DNA of 64,000 nucleotides, taken from Leptospira fainei serovar Hurstbridge str. BUT 6 (GTDB lineage: Bacteria; Spirochaetota; Leptospiria; Leptospirales; Leptospiraceae). Positions 27,204-36,463 of the stretch are shown piece by piece; the stretch's first letter is position 1, and each line of letters begins with the position of its first letter. Position numbers and translations under genes: made by a program. The notes under the pieces were generated by a model that saw only the letters and a program-made list of their open reading frames with translations, had not been told where the DNA came from and made no database searches. Location: positions 744,001 to 808,000 of the forward strand of contig NZ_AKWZ02000010.1 of NCBI RefSeq assembly GCF_000306235.2, given 5' to 3'.

Positions 27204-27602
27204 ATGGCCGGTTATTCGGGAACTCCTCTTGCTAAGAAATTAGGTTTTAAGGAAGGTCAAATAGCGATACTGATCGGCGAACCTGCGGACTTTTTCAAAC
27301 TTCTGGAAGATCTGCCGGAAGGAATTAAATTTAAAAAGAAACTTTCCGGAAAATTCGATTACATTCATCTCTTTGCAAAAACGGTAAAAGAGCTGGAAAA
27401 GTACTTTCCCAAGTTTGAAACGTTTTTAGCGGATAAAGGAATGGTCTGGATTTCTTGGCCAAAGGGAAGTTCCGGCGTCGTAACGGATATCAAAGAGGAT
27501 AAGATTCGAGAAATCGGTCTTAAGACCGGACTAGTAGACGTAAAAGTCTGCGCTGTCGACTCGATATGGTCCGGGTTATTGTTTCGTCGTCGAAGAGTCT
27601 GA
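27204..27602 (+). CDS. DUF3052-like protein
   Basis: This 132-residue protein follows the DUF3052 pattern well: AGYSGTPLAKKLGFKEGQIA at the start, a helix-strand middle (FDYIHLFAKTVKELEKYFPK), GMVWISWPKGSSGVVTDIKE and the ending VCAVDSIWSGLLFRRRRV. GGAG precedes the ATG by about seven bases. The family has no settled function. It is related to the N-terminal domain of the protein at 21911. It lies about 70 bases before a lipoprotein gene on the same strand. Confidence 0.85.
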   Translation: MAGYSGTPLAKKLGFKEGQIAILIGEPADFFKLLEDLPEGIKFKKKLSGKFDYIHLFAKTVKELEKYFPKFETFLADKGMVWISWPKGSSGVVTDIKEDKIREIGLKTGLVDVKVCAVDSIWSGLLFRRRRV

Positions 27603-27673
27603 GTGCGGAAAGTACTTGCCTTTCGAGAAAAATCGAATCCAGTTTAGCGACCGGGAAAACGTCAAGTCTATAA

Positions 27674-28303
27674 ATGAAATCGAAAATTCGGAATTTGACC
27701 GTTATCGGCTCTTCGATCATAATTCTATCCTTTGCTTGCAAGGAGAAGGTCCCGGAAATCTCCAAGACTGTCGAAATACCTGAATTAGGATTGATCCTTA
27801 ATTACGAAGGTTGGACTTATAGCGAATCCGTATTCGAGGAAAGACAAACCCCTATTACAAAAAAGAATTCAAAAAAGGATTTGAAGGTTCTATTTTATCT
27901 TGTCGACTCGGAAGAATATACTAGGCCCGGCATTCGCACGAGTATTAACTTCGTTTCCGAACCTATTCCGCCCCGTTACTCAAAAGCGACTCTGGACGAT
28001 TACATCGCGTCGATTGGGGCACTCTATTCGAACTTATATAAGAATTATGAAATGCTTTCCGTACCGCAACGACTGACGATAGGAAAGCACAAGGCCGCCT
28101 TAATCGAGGGTCGGTTCCTATTGGAAAATTTCGAACAATCGACAGAAATTCATAATTATCAACTTATATTTCTAAAAGACGGTCACGCATACATCATAAC
28201 CGGATCGACTCCCGAAGACGAATTTAAGATAAAAGGCCCGAAAATTCTTTCTACCTTGAAAGGAATACAGGAAAGTAAAGGTACAAATTCCTCCACGTAT
28301 TAG
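27674..28303 (+). CDS. Lipoprotein of unknown function
   Basis: This 209-residue protein has a signal segment ending in the lipobox LSFAC, so it is lipidated. The mature part is beta-rich with one helical hairpin (DDYIASIGALYSNLYKNYEM) and closes with a strand and helix (GHAYIITGSTPEDEFKIKGP), a pattern seen in PsbP/Mog1-like domains of exported proteins. That fold call is tentative. Its stop overlaps the stop of the convergent hemerythrin gene by four bases. Confidence 0.7.
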   Translation: MKSKIRNLTVIGSSIIILSFACKEKVPEISKTVEIPELGLILNYEGWTYSESVFEERQTPITKKNSKKDLKVLFYLVDSEEYTRPGIRTSINFVSEPIPPRYSKATLDDYIASIGALYSNLYKNYEMLSVPQRLTIGKHKAALIEGRFLLENFEQSTEIHNYQLIFLKDGHAYIITGSTPEDEFKIKGPKILSTLKGIQESKGTNSSTY

Positions 28304-29427
28304 GTTTTAAGAGTCGGCGTCTCTTCGTATTCGACGAGAAGTCTGTATATGCTTACCGCATCTTTCCAAATATGAATCTTTCCTTGCTGGTTTAATTCCC
28401 TTACATATTCGTTCACCTCTCCCAAGCGTGATCGAAAGAAATAAAATAGCTTTTTGTCCTCAACTGCAATGTGACTGATCAACCATTCCTTTAGATCCTG
28501 CAGTAATTTCGATATGGCATCCGTATCGTCGTTTCTACTTCCTTGAATCAAATCGTTTATTATTATGTTAAAATCTCGGTGCTGCTTGATATGCGAGTTC
28601 GTGTCATGAAAGCTGAATTTTCTCATAATTGCCTCTTCGGTACTGAAATGTTCTTTAATATAATCCACCGTGGCAGTTAGAGCTTCCTTGATTCGACCGC
28701 TTAGGACATCGTTTTTGATCTCTTGCTTTAATCTTTGACGATGTAATTTTTCGGTTCTAACCAATAGTTGCAGTAACCAGAGATGCTGCATATCGACTAT
28801 AGCAATCCCGGTCTTCAATTTATATCTGAACCAAAGTTCGGAAATAATTCTAAGATTATCTTCTCCGATCGTTTGAAATTCGAACTCTCTCCCCATACCT
28901 GAGGAACTCATCACTCTTCTATAAAGATCCTCAACCTCGTCACTATGAGGGGAATTCAAAAATTGAGCATTCATCCAATCTTTGATTTCATCATAATGTA
29001 TCTGCACGGCATCGAGATAGGCACGGTCTTCCGAAAGAATATGCTGAAACAACCAGGTTCTTAAATTTCTAAGAAGATTCAAAGCGGCCTTTTTATAATC
29101 GCCGGTGACTCTTTCTCTCGCCCTTCTTCTCAAAACTGCAATAAATCGAGTATGTTGGATTCTGTGTTGACCTAGTTTTTGGTAGTTGATGCTTTCGAGA
29201 ACTTTCTCCTCAAGAGAGAAATGTTCGATGGTATAATCTAAGGCGCGAGTTAAAGTTCTCGTAAAATTACTTTCCATCGAGACCGGATCGGCCGATTCCA
29301 AATCATCCTCTAGTTCGACGATCATAGCGATTAGCCAGATATGCTGTTTATCGATCGCAGGAATATTTAGGGCCATGTCAAAGGTTTGCCAAATAGTTCG
29401 AATTCTTCCGACTGTGCTTTCCTTCAC
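28300..29427 (-). CDS. Tandem bacteriohemerythrin-like protein
   Basis: This 375-residue protein has two complete hemerythrin domains with diiron ligand sets. The first (about residues 10-150) shows DKQH, HFSLEE, GQHRIQH and HILSED; the second (about 215-355) shows DMQH, HFSTEE, IKQHRDF and HIAVED. It should bind oxygen or sense it, in the cytoplasm, since no signal peptide is present. The GTG start at 29427 has AGGAG about seven bases before it. Typical bacteriohemerythrins have one domain, so the tandem form is notable. The spacer (about 150-205) is not recognised. Confidence 0.85.
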   Translation of the reverse strand: MKESTVGRIRTIWQTFDMALNIPAIDKQHIWLIAMIVELEDDLESADPVSMESNFTRTLTRALDYTIEHFSLEEKVLESINYQKLGQHRIQHTRFIAVLRRRARERVTGDYKKAALNLLRNLRTWLFQHILSEDRAYLDAVQIHYDEIKDWMNAQFLNSPHSDEVEDLYRRVMSSSGMGREFEFQTIGEDNLRIISELWFRYKLKTGIAIVDMQHLWLLQLLVRTEKLHRQRLKQEIKNDVLSGRIKEALTATVDYIKEHFSTEEAIMRKFSFHDTNSHIKQHRDFNIIINDLIQGSRNDDTDAISKLLQDLKEWLISHIAVEDKKLFYFFRSRLGEVNEYVRELNQQGKIHIWKDAVSIYRLLVEYEETPTLKT

Positions 29428-29593
29428 GGTCTTCTCCTCTAAGCAAAAAGGGGTATTTGCTTTTCCAACGTAAAGTTAATTAACAGAATGGGAAGCGGAA
29501 GGCTGTCACCGAGCGTCGACCAAGCGGTTGATTAATATCAATTCACTCAGGAAATGGATCCGGGATCAAAAGGAAATAAAGGTTAATTGAAAT

Positions 29594-30151
29594 TTATATG
29601 CCTAAGCGAGAGACTATTTGCTCAGCTTCTTTAACGAAATGTAATTCTTCTTCTTTTGAGAATGGCCCGAATTGATTCGTTAGGAACCTCTTAGATAATT
29701 CGATATATTCGAGGCAACCGGCGATGGTCATTATCGGTTTTGCTTTTCGCGGATAGATGACTATTTCACCGTTTTTAGGTACGACCATTGCCCGAGGAGG
29801 AATTTTCTTGCCCCCGCGAATCATGCAGCCTGCAAAAATCATTGCGCCGTCGCCGATCTCGGCCTCGTCCAAAATTACGGAGCCTATACCGATCAGACAT
29901 CCTTTACCGATTTTGCAGCCGTGGAGCATGGCATTATGGCCCACCAAAGTGTACTCGTCGATAAAGATTCCCCGAGTCGAGTCCGTATGGAGAGTGGTAT
30001 TATCCTGAATATTTACACCTTCGCCTAAATGAATGGAATTCATATCGGCACGAAGCACTGCTCCGGGCCAAACCGATGCGTACGGTCCCAACTCTAAGAG
30101 ACCGATTAAAGTTGCAGCCGGATGAATAAATGCGGTCTCGTGGATCTTCAT
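29594..30151 (-). CDS. Gamma-carbonic-anhydrase-like (LbH) protein
   Basis: This 185-residue protein is a left-handed beta-helix of the gamma-carbonic-anhydrase/YrdA kind. Hexapeptide repeats are plain: GPYASVWPGAVLRADMNSIH, GVNIQDNTTLHTDS, YTLVGHNAMLHGCKIGKGCL, IGIGSVILDEAEIG. The metal histidines are present in TTLHTD and VGHNAMLHGC. It probably forms a trimer. Catalysis is not assured, as many YrdA-type proteins are inactive. It lies eight bases after pheT, with AAGGAT before its ATG, so it is expressed with it. Confidence 0.87.
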   Translation of the reverse strand: MKIHETAFIHPAATLIGLLELGPYASVWPGAVLRADMNSIHLGEGVNIQDNTTLHTDSTRGIFIDEYTLVGHNAMLHGCKIGKGCLIGIGSVILDEAEIGDGAMIFAGCMIRGGKKIPPRAMVVPKNGEIVIYPRKAKPIMTIAGCLEYIELSKRFLTNQFGPFSKEEELHFVKEAEQIVSRLGI

Positions 30152-30159
30152 GAATATCC

Positions 30160-32565
30160 TTATCGAAGTGGGTAACCGGCGGATTTGGCGATATCAATCA
30201 ATCGATCCGTTATCTCTTTAATTCTTTCTTGAGTAAGGTTCTTATCCTGACTCAATAATCGGAAGCGGTAAGATACGGATTTTTGATCGTCAGACAAATT
30301 ACCTCCCCTGAAAACTACGGTAACCCGTAAATCTTCTAATTCGGGAAATGATTCCTTCCGAACTAACTCGGCAAAATTGGACGTAGATTCCGAAGCGTTC
30401 ATCACCAATGATAAATCGATTTCGGTTTGGGGAAAATGAGAAGGCACCTTGAAATAGTTCGTCTGTCTTTTAGATTCCCATACGCTTAACAGGGTCCCAA
30501 AATCGAATTTACCGAGAATCGTCCTCTTTTTTAGATCCATCTTATCCAAAAGAACCGGATGAACGTAACCGAGTTCACCGATCTTTTCACCGTCGATTAA
30601 CAAACTTATACTTGCTTTAGGATGAAAGAAAGGCTTCTCTTCCGATTTCCAAATGTAACTGCGAATATTCAAATTTCGAAGAACCTTCTCAATCCCCGAA
30701 CGTACTTGTAAGAAATCTGATTCTAGTTGTCCTAGATCCTTTTCATTCCATTTACGTCCTTCGCTTACCGCCCAAGCAAACCATTTGGATTCGTTTAAAG
30801 GTTCCGCAGCTTTTTTATAAGTCCGACCGAATTCGAATATTCGAACATTCTCGAACCGGTCCGCATTTAATCGGATATTTTTTAGAAGGGAGGGATACAA
30901 GGAAGTGCGTAAAAACGCCTGATCGTCGGGCATTGCATTTTTGATTCGAACGAAATTTTTGCTCTCCTCTTCCACTGAGTTATCGCTTTCGGAGGCATAC
31001 GAGTAGTTAAAGACTTCATTATATCCCAAAACTTGAGAAAATTGCTTCTTCAACATTCTTTCGAGTTCTCTAGCCAAGTTCCTTGCGGGAGGTTTAACCT
31101 CCGACGTCAGAGGACGACGAGGAATACTTGCATATCCTAAGGATCTACCGATCTCTTCCGTTAGATCTTCCGGCAGGGTAATATCATAGTTATGTCGATA
31201 TTTTGGAACCGTGACGACCGCTTTCTCGCCATCCCAGTCCGTTGCAAAGGAAAGTTTTTTTAACACCGTATCGGCAGTATTGCGATCGATATCGGTTCCA
31301 AGCTTTTTGTTCAGGAAGTCGAGGTTCAGCGTGATATTAACTTTTTTATCCGCAGTGTGAATATATCCAACGGGAACACTGGCTCTAACGGTCTCACAAC
31401 CGTTTTCTCTTAACAATTGAAGAGCACGTTTAATTACCGGAAGGGAGGTGGTAGCTTCCAACCCTTTTTCATAACGAACGGAGGATTCGGATCGTATACC
31501 CGTTTTGCGAATCGATTTTCGAACGAATTCCCGAGGGAACACTGCGGATTCTAAAATTAGACTTTTCGTCGAAGCAGAAACTGCCGTTTCTGCGCCTCCC
31601 ATCACCCCGGCGATCGCGACCGCTTTTCCCGAATTACGGATAATTAATATTTCAGGATCGAGTTCGGGAGAAGTCTCATCTAAAAGTGGAAAAGATTCTT
31701 TCGCTTTTGCGTAGTCCACTTCTAAAGCGACTTCGCCTTGACCTTGCAATTTATCTCGATCAAAAAAATGCGTCGGTTGTCCGGCTTCTAAAAGAAGGTA
31801 ATTAGAAACATCAACGACATTATTGATTGCTCGGATTCCGCATTTTTTTAAACGAGCTTGAATAAGTTTTTTGGAGGGGACTATAGAAATACCTTCAATT
31901 CCGACTGAGAAATAAGAATGAGCGTATTTCGTTTCTTTAACTTTCGGTGAAGAAACTTCCTTCGTAAATTCCCATTCCTGTTCCAAAGGATTGAATTTGA
32001 TGGGGAGTCCAAGTTGGGCGGCCAGTTCTCTTGCAAAACCGAAATGGCTCCAAAGGTCCGGTCGATGCGTGATGGATTTATTATCAACATCGAAAATTTT
32101 ATCTCTAAATCCGAGGAATTCGCGGAGATTGTCACCCGGCTTTGCAGTCGGATCGCTAAGAACCATCACACCCGAATCTTCTTCGGAGAGACCAAGCTCT
32201 TTTTCGGAACAAAGCATACCCGAACTTTTGACCCCCCTAAGTTCGGAGTCCTTGATCTCTTTTCCGTCGAGTATCGCACCGGGAACGGCAAGCGGAACCA
32301 AATCACCGACACGCAAATTCGTAGCGCCGGAAACGATTTGAATTTTACTTTTTCCATCCGCTACGATCGCAAGCTGCAATTTATCGGCCTGTGGATGTTT
32401 TTCCAGCGATTCTATCCGGACTAAAACAATCTTCTCTAAATGCGGGAAAAAATCCTCAACGCCGTCGATCTCACAAATAGATGCGGCGATTTTCTTCAGG
32501 ATTTCTTCCAACGGGACCTCCTTCAGAGGTGCATAATCGTTCATCCAATCCAGGGATAATTTCAC
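30160..32565 (-). CDS. pheT: Phenylalanyl-tRNA synthetase beta subunit
   Basis: This 801-residue chain has the whole domain order: N-terminal [14 protein letters not shown], tRNA-binding EMAP-like domain (about 45-150, [20 protein letters not shown]), B3/B4 editing part, B5 ([20 protein letters not shown] and [18 protein letters not shown]), core, and the FDX-ACB anticodon-binding domain at the end ([20 protein letters not shown]...). The start is a GTG. The partner gene pheS is not adjacent on either side, which is unusual because pheST is an operon in most bacteria. It lies between a helicase gene and the LbH gene. Confidence 0.97.
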   Translation of the reverse strand: MKLSLDWMNDYAPLKEVPLEEILKKIAASICEIDGVEDFFPHLEKIVLVRIESLEKHPQADKLQLAIVADGKSKIQIVSGATNLRVGDLVPLAVPGAILDGKEIKDSELRGVKSSGMLCSEKELGLSEEDSGVMVLSDPTAKPGDNLREFLGFRDKIFDVDNKSITHRPDLWSHFGFARELAAQLGLPIKFNPLEQEWEFTKEVSSPKVKETKYAHSYFSVGIEGISIVPSKKLIQARLKKCGIRAINNVVDVSNYLLLEAGQPTHFFDRDKLQGQGEVALEVDYAKAKESFPLLDETSPELDPEILIIRNSGKAVAIAGVMGGAETAVSASTKSLILESAVFPREFVRKSIRKTGIRSESSVRYEKGLEATTSLPVIKRALQLLRENGCETVRASVPVGYIHTADKKVNITLNLDFLNKKLGTDIDRNTADTVLKKLSFATDWDGEKAVVTVPKYRHNYDITLPEDLTEEIGRSLGYASIPRRPLTSEVKPPARNLARELERMLKKQFSQVLGYNEVFNYSYASESDNSVEEESKNFVRIKNAMPDDQAFLRTSLYPSLLKNIRLNADRFENVRIFEFGRTYKKAAEPLNESKWFAWAVSEGRKWNEKDLGQLESDFLQVRSGIEKVLRNLNIRSYIWKSEEKPFFHPKASISLLIDGEKIGELGYVHPVLLDKMDLKKRTILGKFDFGTLLSVWESKRQTNYFKVPSHFPQTEIDLSLVMNASESTSNFAELVRKESFPELEDLRVTVVFRGGNLSDDQKSVSYRFRLLSQDKNLTQERIKEITDRLIDIAKSAGYPLR

Positions 32566-32690
32566 GTCTCGGCTCTCCCAGCGTCGATAATTTCGACGAA
32601 GTACTTTAACAAAAGCCGGGAATCGACAAGACTGTCCAGCAGGAAACCGGTACGTTTATTTCCCGTATTTCCAATAATCTTGGAACTTGA

Positions 32691-35534
32691 TTATCGTGAT
32701 AAAGGAAAGTAAGCCTGAAACAATTCGAATCTATGACGAATATCTTTCCCGACTCGGACCTTTCTTAGCTCAACTTCAAAGTCTTCTTTCACTTTTTGAA
32801 TCTCGTTTTTCGTCCGATTCATTGCCGATTTCTTTTCCGGTTTTCCTTCCCATTTATAAGCGGCTTCCTGTCGCATCAATTTCTCTTCCAATTGACGTAC
32901 GGTATTTTGATTGCTGTTTCGAATTTTATATTCTTCTTTTAGAAAGAGATCTTTCGTTTGCTCATACAGTTCGCGTTTACGATCTTCCATCGCCTGGTCC
33001 AAAGCTTCGCAGGCCGTTATAAAGTTTGTCTCGTAATCCGAAACGGGAAACTCTTCGGGACCTGCGATCAAGGATTCGCGGACCGCTTCCGGAAGATTTT
33101 CTAAAACGCTCACATTCCCGCTTCTACGGTTTACTTCTACCGTGAAAATTTCCTTCCTTTCCAATGAAAATCTGAACTCAACCATAAATACGAAGTACAG
33201 TGAACTTCCGGTGGATCGGTAGAATCCTGTTTTCCAACCCCTTCGGTCTTTCAGAAAAGAGAGGACGGCGTTGTCGATCAGCGGATGACCGAATGCCAAA
33301 AATTCCAAACTATCGTTTGAAAGCGCTAATTCAGAATCAAAAGTAGCTTTCTTACCCTTATATATTTCGCCGTCCAATTTATACAAATGTGGACCTTCCG
33401 TTTGGACTCGACAAGAAGCTTCCTCGGGAAACGCCTTAGAATAACGGACAAAAAATTCCTCTAAGTGCGAATTAGTATATGATCGTTCTTGCAGAGTCGT
33501 CTTGTAATAATCCTCTAAATTAAAATCGATCAATTTCGGGGTCACCAGCGAACCGAGTTTCTCGAAGCCTTTCTTCGCGATTTTAATCCTTTGATCGATT
33601 TCCTCTTCGACTTCTTTAAGTTTCTTATTCCCCGTCACGAAGCGCATAAAATTGGAATGAAAATCCAGCTCATCCTCGATCGCGCCGAGTAATTCGTCAG
33701 AGTTCCCGATCGACTCTTCGAACAATCGAATCTTATTCGAGAGCACTTCCAATATTCTTTCGGCCACGGTGTCCTTAGAGGCGAAATTGAAGATGAATAC
33801 GTTATCCTTTTGGCCGAAACGATGAATACGTCCGATTCGTTGTTCTATTTTTAAAGGACTCCAAGGAAGATCGTAGTTAAATAAAACATTCGCAAATTGT
33901 AAATTTCGACCTTCGCCTCCCGCTTCGGTGCATATTAAAATTTCGGAGGATTTTCTAAATTCAAGAATCGCTTCCTCTTTTGCGTCCGCGCTTAACGATC
34001 CGTGAAATAAAGTAACCTTATAATCGGAAAGGCTTGCGGCAAGAAAATCCTGCGTACTCCGAAACTGGGTAAAAATGATAAATTTCGGGTGCCCTTCTTT
34101 CTTTAGCTTTGCGATCGTTTCCTTTAGCTTTTGAGTCTTTCGATCGTCTTTGATTTTTTTCCCCAAAAGAATCAAACGGTTCAGCGAAAGTAATTCGCGA
34201 CGGAGATTAGCTAGATCATTCGGTGCGGATTCGTCCAAATCGGAAACGAAATCCTCAACTCCTTCCGTCTCGTCAAAATCCCATTCCTCCAATTTGCTCT
34301 CGATCGATTTCAAATGATGCAAACGGTTCTCAAGCATGAACTTTCGTTTTGAAAGTGCGGAGAGAAGCGCAAAAACGGAGGAATCCAGCAGCTTTTGAAA
34401 GACGATCATTACAAAACCGATGGCTCGGTTTTGCGTTCTCATCGCTAAATTATATTCTCTTCGTACGTATTCGGTCGTTTCGTCGTAGAATTGTCTTTCT
34501 GCAGGAGAAAGTTCGATCTTAACGGTCTTTGCAAATCTCTTCGTGAAACCTCCGACTTCGACCTTTCTCCTTCTGAGTAGAACTTTAGAGATCTTTTCTT
34601 TTAAGTCGGACTTATTGCCCAATACGTAATCGTTCACGAAAGTATTGTAAGGTCCTAAAAGATTGGAATCCACAAGATGAATCAGATAGTACAGCTCTTC
34701 CAATTTTCCTCGAAACGGAGTCGCTGTTAGTAAAAGTAAGCATTCACACTTGCGGGCTATTTTTTCGGCAAATAAGTAAGCGCGGGTGACTTTATGATAA
34801 TCTCGCCGCAGTCTATGCGCCTCGTCGAAAATTACGATATCCCACTTGGTTTTTAAAATCTCTTCGGCATATTTGGGATTCTTAATAAAATCTACGGAAG
34901 TAATCACATGCTTGAAATTCTTCCAATTTTTTTCTCCAGAAGCGACAAAGTTGCGTCTTTTAACGATTTCAAAATCTTCGTTGAATTTATTCTTCAGTTC
35001 CTGTTGCCACTGAACTAATAATGGAGAAGGAGCTACGATCAATACCCGTTTATAACCGCGCCTAAAGATCAACTCCTTCATAACGAGCGCAGCCTCGATC
35101 GTTTTACCTAAACCGACTTCGTCCGCCAGAATAAAGCGCGGCTTCAAAGAATTCACAACGATATAAGTCGATTCGATTTGGTGAGGAAGTAATCTAGTTC
35201 TAGAATTGGAAAGCGCGGAAAGCTTATCATACGCATGAGTAAGCTTTAATTCAAAGGCAGTTAAACAAAGATGTAAAAGCTCGGGAGTTCCCGTCGCTTG
35301 GGAAAACGGCGTCGGATAGGCCCCGATAATCCGTAGCTGTGATGAAGTTTCCGAAATCGATTTTCGAATTCCTTTCTTCGGAAAGAAAATGGATAATTTT
35401 CCCGCCTCGGAAGATTCTATCTTTCCGATTCCCAAATCGATCTCGTTTCTAAGATAGCATGAGTCGCCCCGGTATCCGGTAGGTGATTCCGAATCAAAAT
35501 CAAGGCTAAGCTGTAGCGTGGACTCCAAACTCAA
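32691..35534 (-). CDS. SNF2-family DEAD/DEAH helicase
   Basis: This 947-residue SNF2-type helicase has both RecA lobes. Walker A is [19 protein letters not shown] (about residue 138), the DEAH box is in [14 protein letters not shown], motif III is [11 protein letters not shown], and the second lobe has [38 protein letters not shown] and motif [16 protein letters not shown]. The C-terminal 350 residues carry a long coiled-coil-like region and an unrecognised domain. It moves along or remodels nucleic acid-protein complexes with ATP. The TTG start overlaps the queE stop by four bases, so the two are coupled. It resembles RapA/HepA or DpdE/DrmD-like helicases; which one is not clear. Confidence 0.88.
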   Translation of the reverse strand: MSLESTLQLSLDFDSESPTGYRGDSCYLRNEIDLGIGKIESSEAGKLSIFFPKKGIRKSISETSSQLRIIGAYPTPFSQATGTPELLHLCLTAFELKLTHAYDKLSALSNSRTRLLPHQIESTYIVVNSLKPRFILADEVGLGKTIEAALVMKELIFRRGYKRVLIVAPSPLLVQWQQELKNKFNEDFEIVKRRNFVASGEKNWKNFKHVITSVDFIKNPKYAEEILKTKWDIVIFDEAHRLRRDYHKVTRAYLFAEKIARKCECLLLLTATPFRGKLEELYYLIHLVDSNLLGPYNTFVNDYVLGNKSDLKEKISKVLLRRRKVEVGGFTKRFAKTVKIELSPAERQFYDETTEYVRREYNLAMRTQNRAIGFVMIVFQKLLDSSVFALLSALSKRKFMLENRLHHLKSIESKLEEWDFDETEGVEDFVSDLDESAPNDLANLRRELLSLNRLILLGKKIKDDRKTQKLKETIAKLKKEGHPKFIIFTQFRSTQDFLAASLSDYKVTLFHGSLSADAKEEAILEFRKSSEILICTEAGGEGRNLQFANVLFNYDLPWSPLKIEQRIGRIHRFGQKDNVFIFNFASKDTVAERILEVLSNKIRLFEESIGNSDELLGAIEDELDFHSNFMRFVTGNKKLKEVEEEIDQRIKIAKKGFEKLGSLVTPKLIDFNLEDYYKTTLQERSYTNSHLEEFFVRYSKAFPEEASCRVQTEGPHLYKLDGEIYKGKKATFDSELALSNDSLEFLAFGHPLIDNAVLSFLKDRRGWKTGFYRSTGSSLYFVFMVEFRFSLERKEIFTVEVNRRSGNVSVLENLPEAVRESLIAGPEEFPVSDYETNFITACEALDQAMEDRKRELYEQTKDLFLKEEYKIRNSNQNTVRQLEEKLMRQEAAYKWEGKPEKKSAMNRTKNEIQKVKEDFEVELRKVRVGKDIRHRFELFQAYFPLSR

Positions 35535-36235
35535 ACCCCTCTCTTATCCCCCCAAATATATTTATGCGTTTGCAAGGATAAACGAAGATTGCTTTTACCG
35601 ATTTCCTTGATCCATTCCACCAATAATTCGGGCGATAACTCTTTAAAAACGGGGGACACAAGTAGGTTTCCTTCCAATTGAAATCGATCCACAACATCGA
35701 TGGTTCTTTCAAAATCCTGCCGATCTCTAACCACGAATTTTATCTCATCCAACGGATCATTTCTATCCCGAATGATTTCAAAGTTTTCGACCCGCATCCG
35801 ATCTTCCATTCCGGATCCGGGGAGCTTATAATCTAAAGTAAAAACCATATCCGGCAGATCTTGAATCAATTCGGCTCCGTTCGTCTCCACCCTTGCTCTC
35901 GGGAAATTCCCGGAAGATTTTCGTTCTTCCCGCAATCGATTTGCTAGGATTTTAGAAAACTTTCCGTTCCCAGCCTCCAAAGGTTCCCCACCGGTCAAAA
36001 GTACTTGAGTGGAAACAGCGGAAAGACTTCGGATTTCGAAAACCACTTCTTCAACGCTCATTTCCCGTCCTGCATTTGGAGACAGTGCGTATGCGGTATC
36101 GCACCAAAGTTTTTTAGAACCGGTCATTCCGCATCGCAAGGAGCATCCTGCAAATCGCACGAATATCGTCGGTAATCCCGTAGATATGCCCTCTCCGGAA
36201 ACTGATAAATAGATTTCGTGAATTACGGATTTCAT
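35531..36235 (-). CDS. queE: 7-carboxy-7-deazaguanine synthase-like radical SAM protein
   Basis: This protein of about 234 residues makes 7-carboxy-7-deazaguanine, a queuosine precursor, if typical. It starts [20 protein letters not shown] as QueE proteins do. The cluster cysteines are Cys31, Cys35 and Cys45 (C-x3-C-x9-C, in [19 protein letters not shown]), not the usual C-x3-C-x2-C. GGEPL follows (about residue 82), the SAM-binding motif. The final part ([14 protein letters not shown]) also fits QueE. A longer frame could start at a TTG at 36262; the ATG at 36235 gives the natural beginning. It precedes the SNF2 helicase with a four-base overlap. Confidence 0.87.
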   Translation of the reverse strand: MKSVIHEIYLSVSGEGISTGLPTIFVRFAGCSLRCGMTGSKKLWCDTAYALSPNAGREMSVEEVVFEIRSLSAVSTQVLLTGGEPLEAGNGKFSKILANRLREERKSSGNFPRARVETNGAELIQDLPDMVFTLDYKLPGSGMEDRMRVENFEIIRDRNDPLDEIKFVVRDRQDFERTIDVVDRFQLEGNLLVSPVFKELSPELLVEWIKEIGKSNLRLSLQTHKYIWGDKRGV

Positions 36236-36463
36236 ATTATAGCGGACGGCCCGTTCGTACAACAGTTTTCCTAACCTTTCCTAATTGTAGCAGAAAAAGG
36301 TTTAGCCGGGAATACCAAACTGTTTCACTTGAATTCTAAGTCAAGACCCGACGAATCAGCCTATCCAAAAAAAGGTTGAGATACCCCTAACTATAATGTA
36401 AAAAAGTCAATCCCCCTATTGCTCGCTATAGTGACACAATGGGAGTATGAATTGCTGGTTTTA

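Noticed and set aside
32691..35534. SNF2 helicase as the core of a DISARM-type defence system
   Set aside because: No methylase, DUF1998 or PLD gene lies beside it; the neighbours are queE and pheT.
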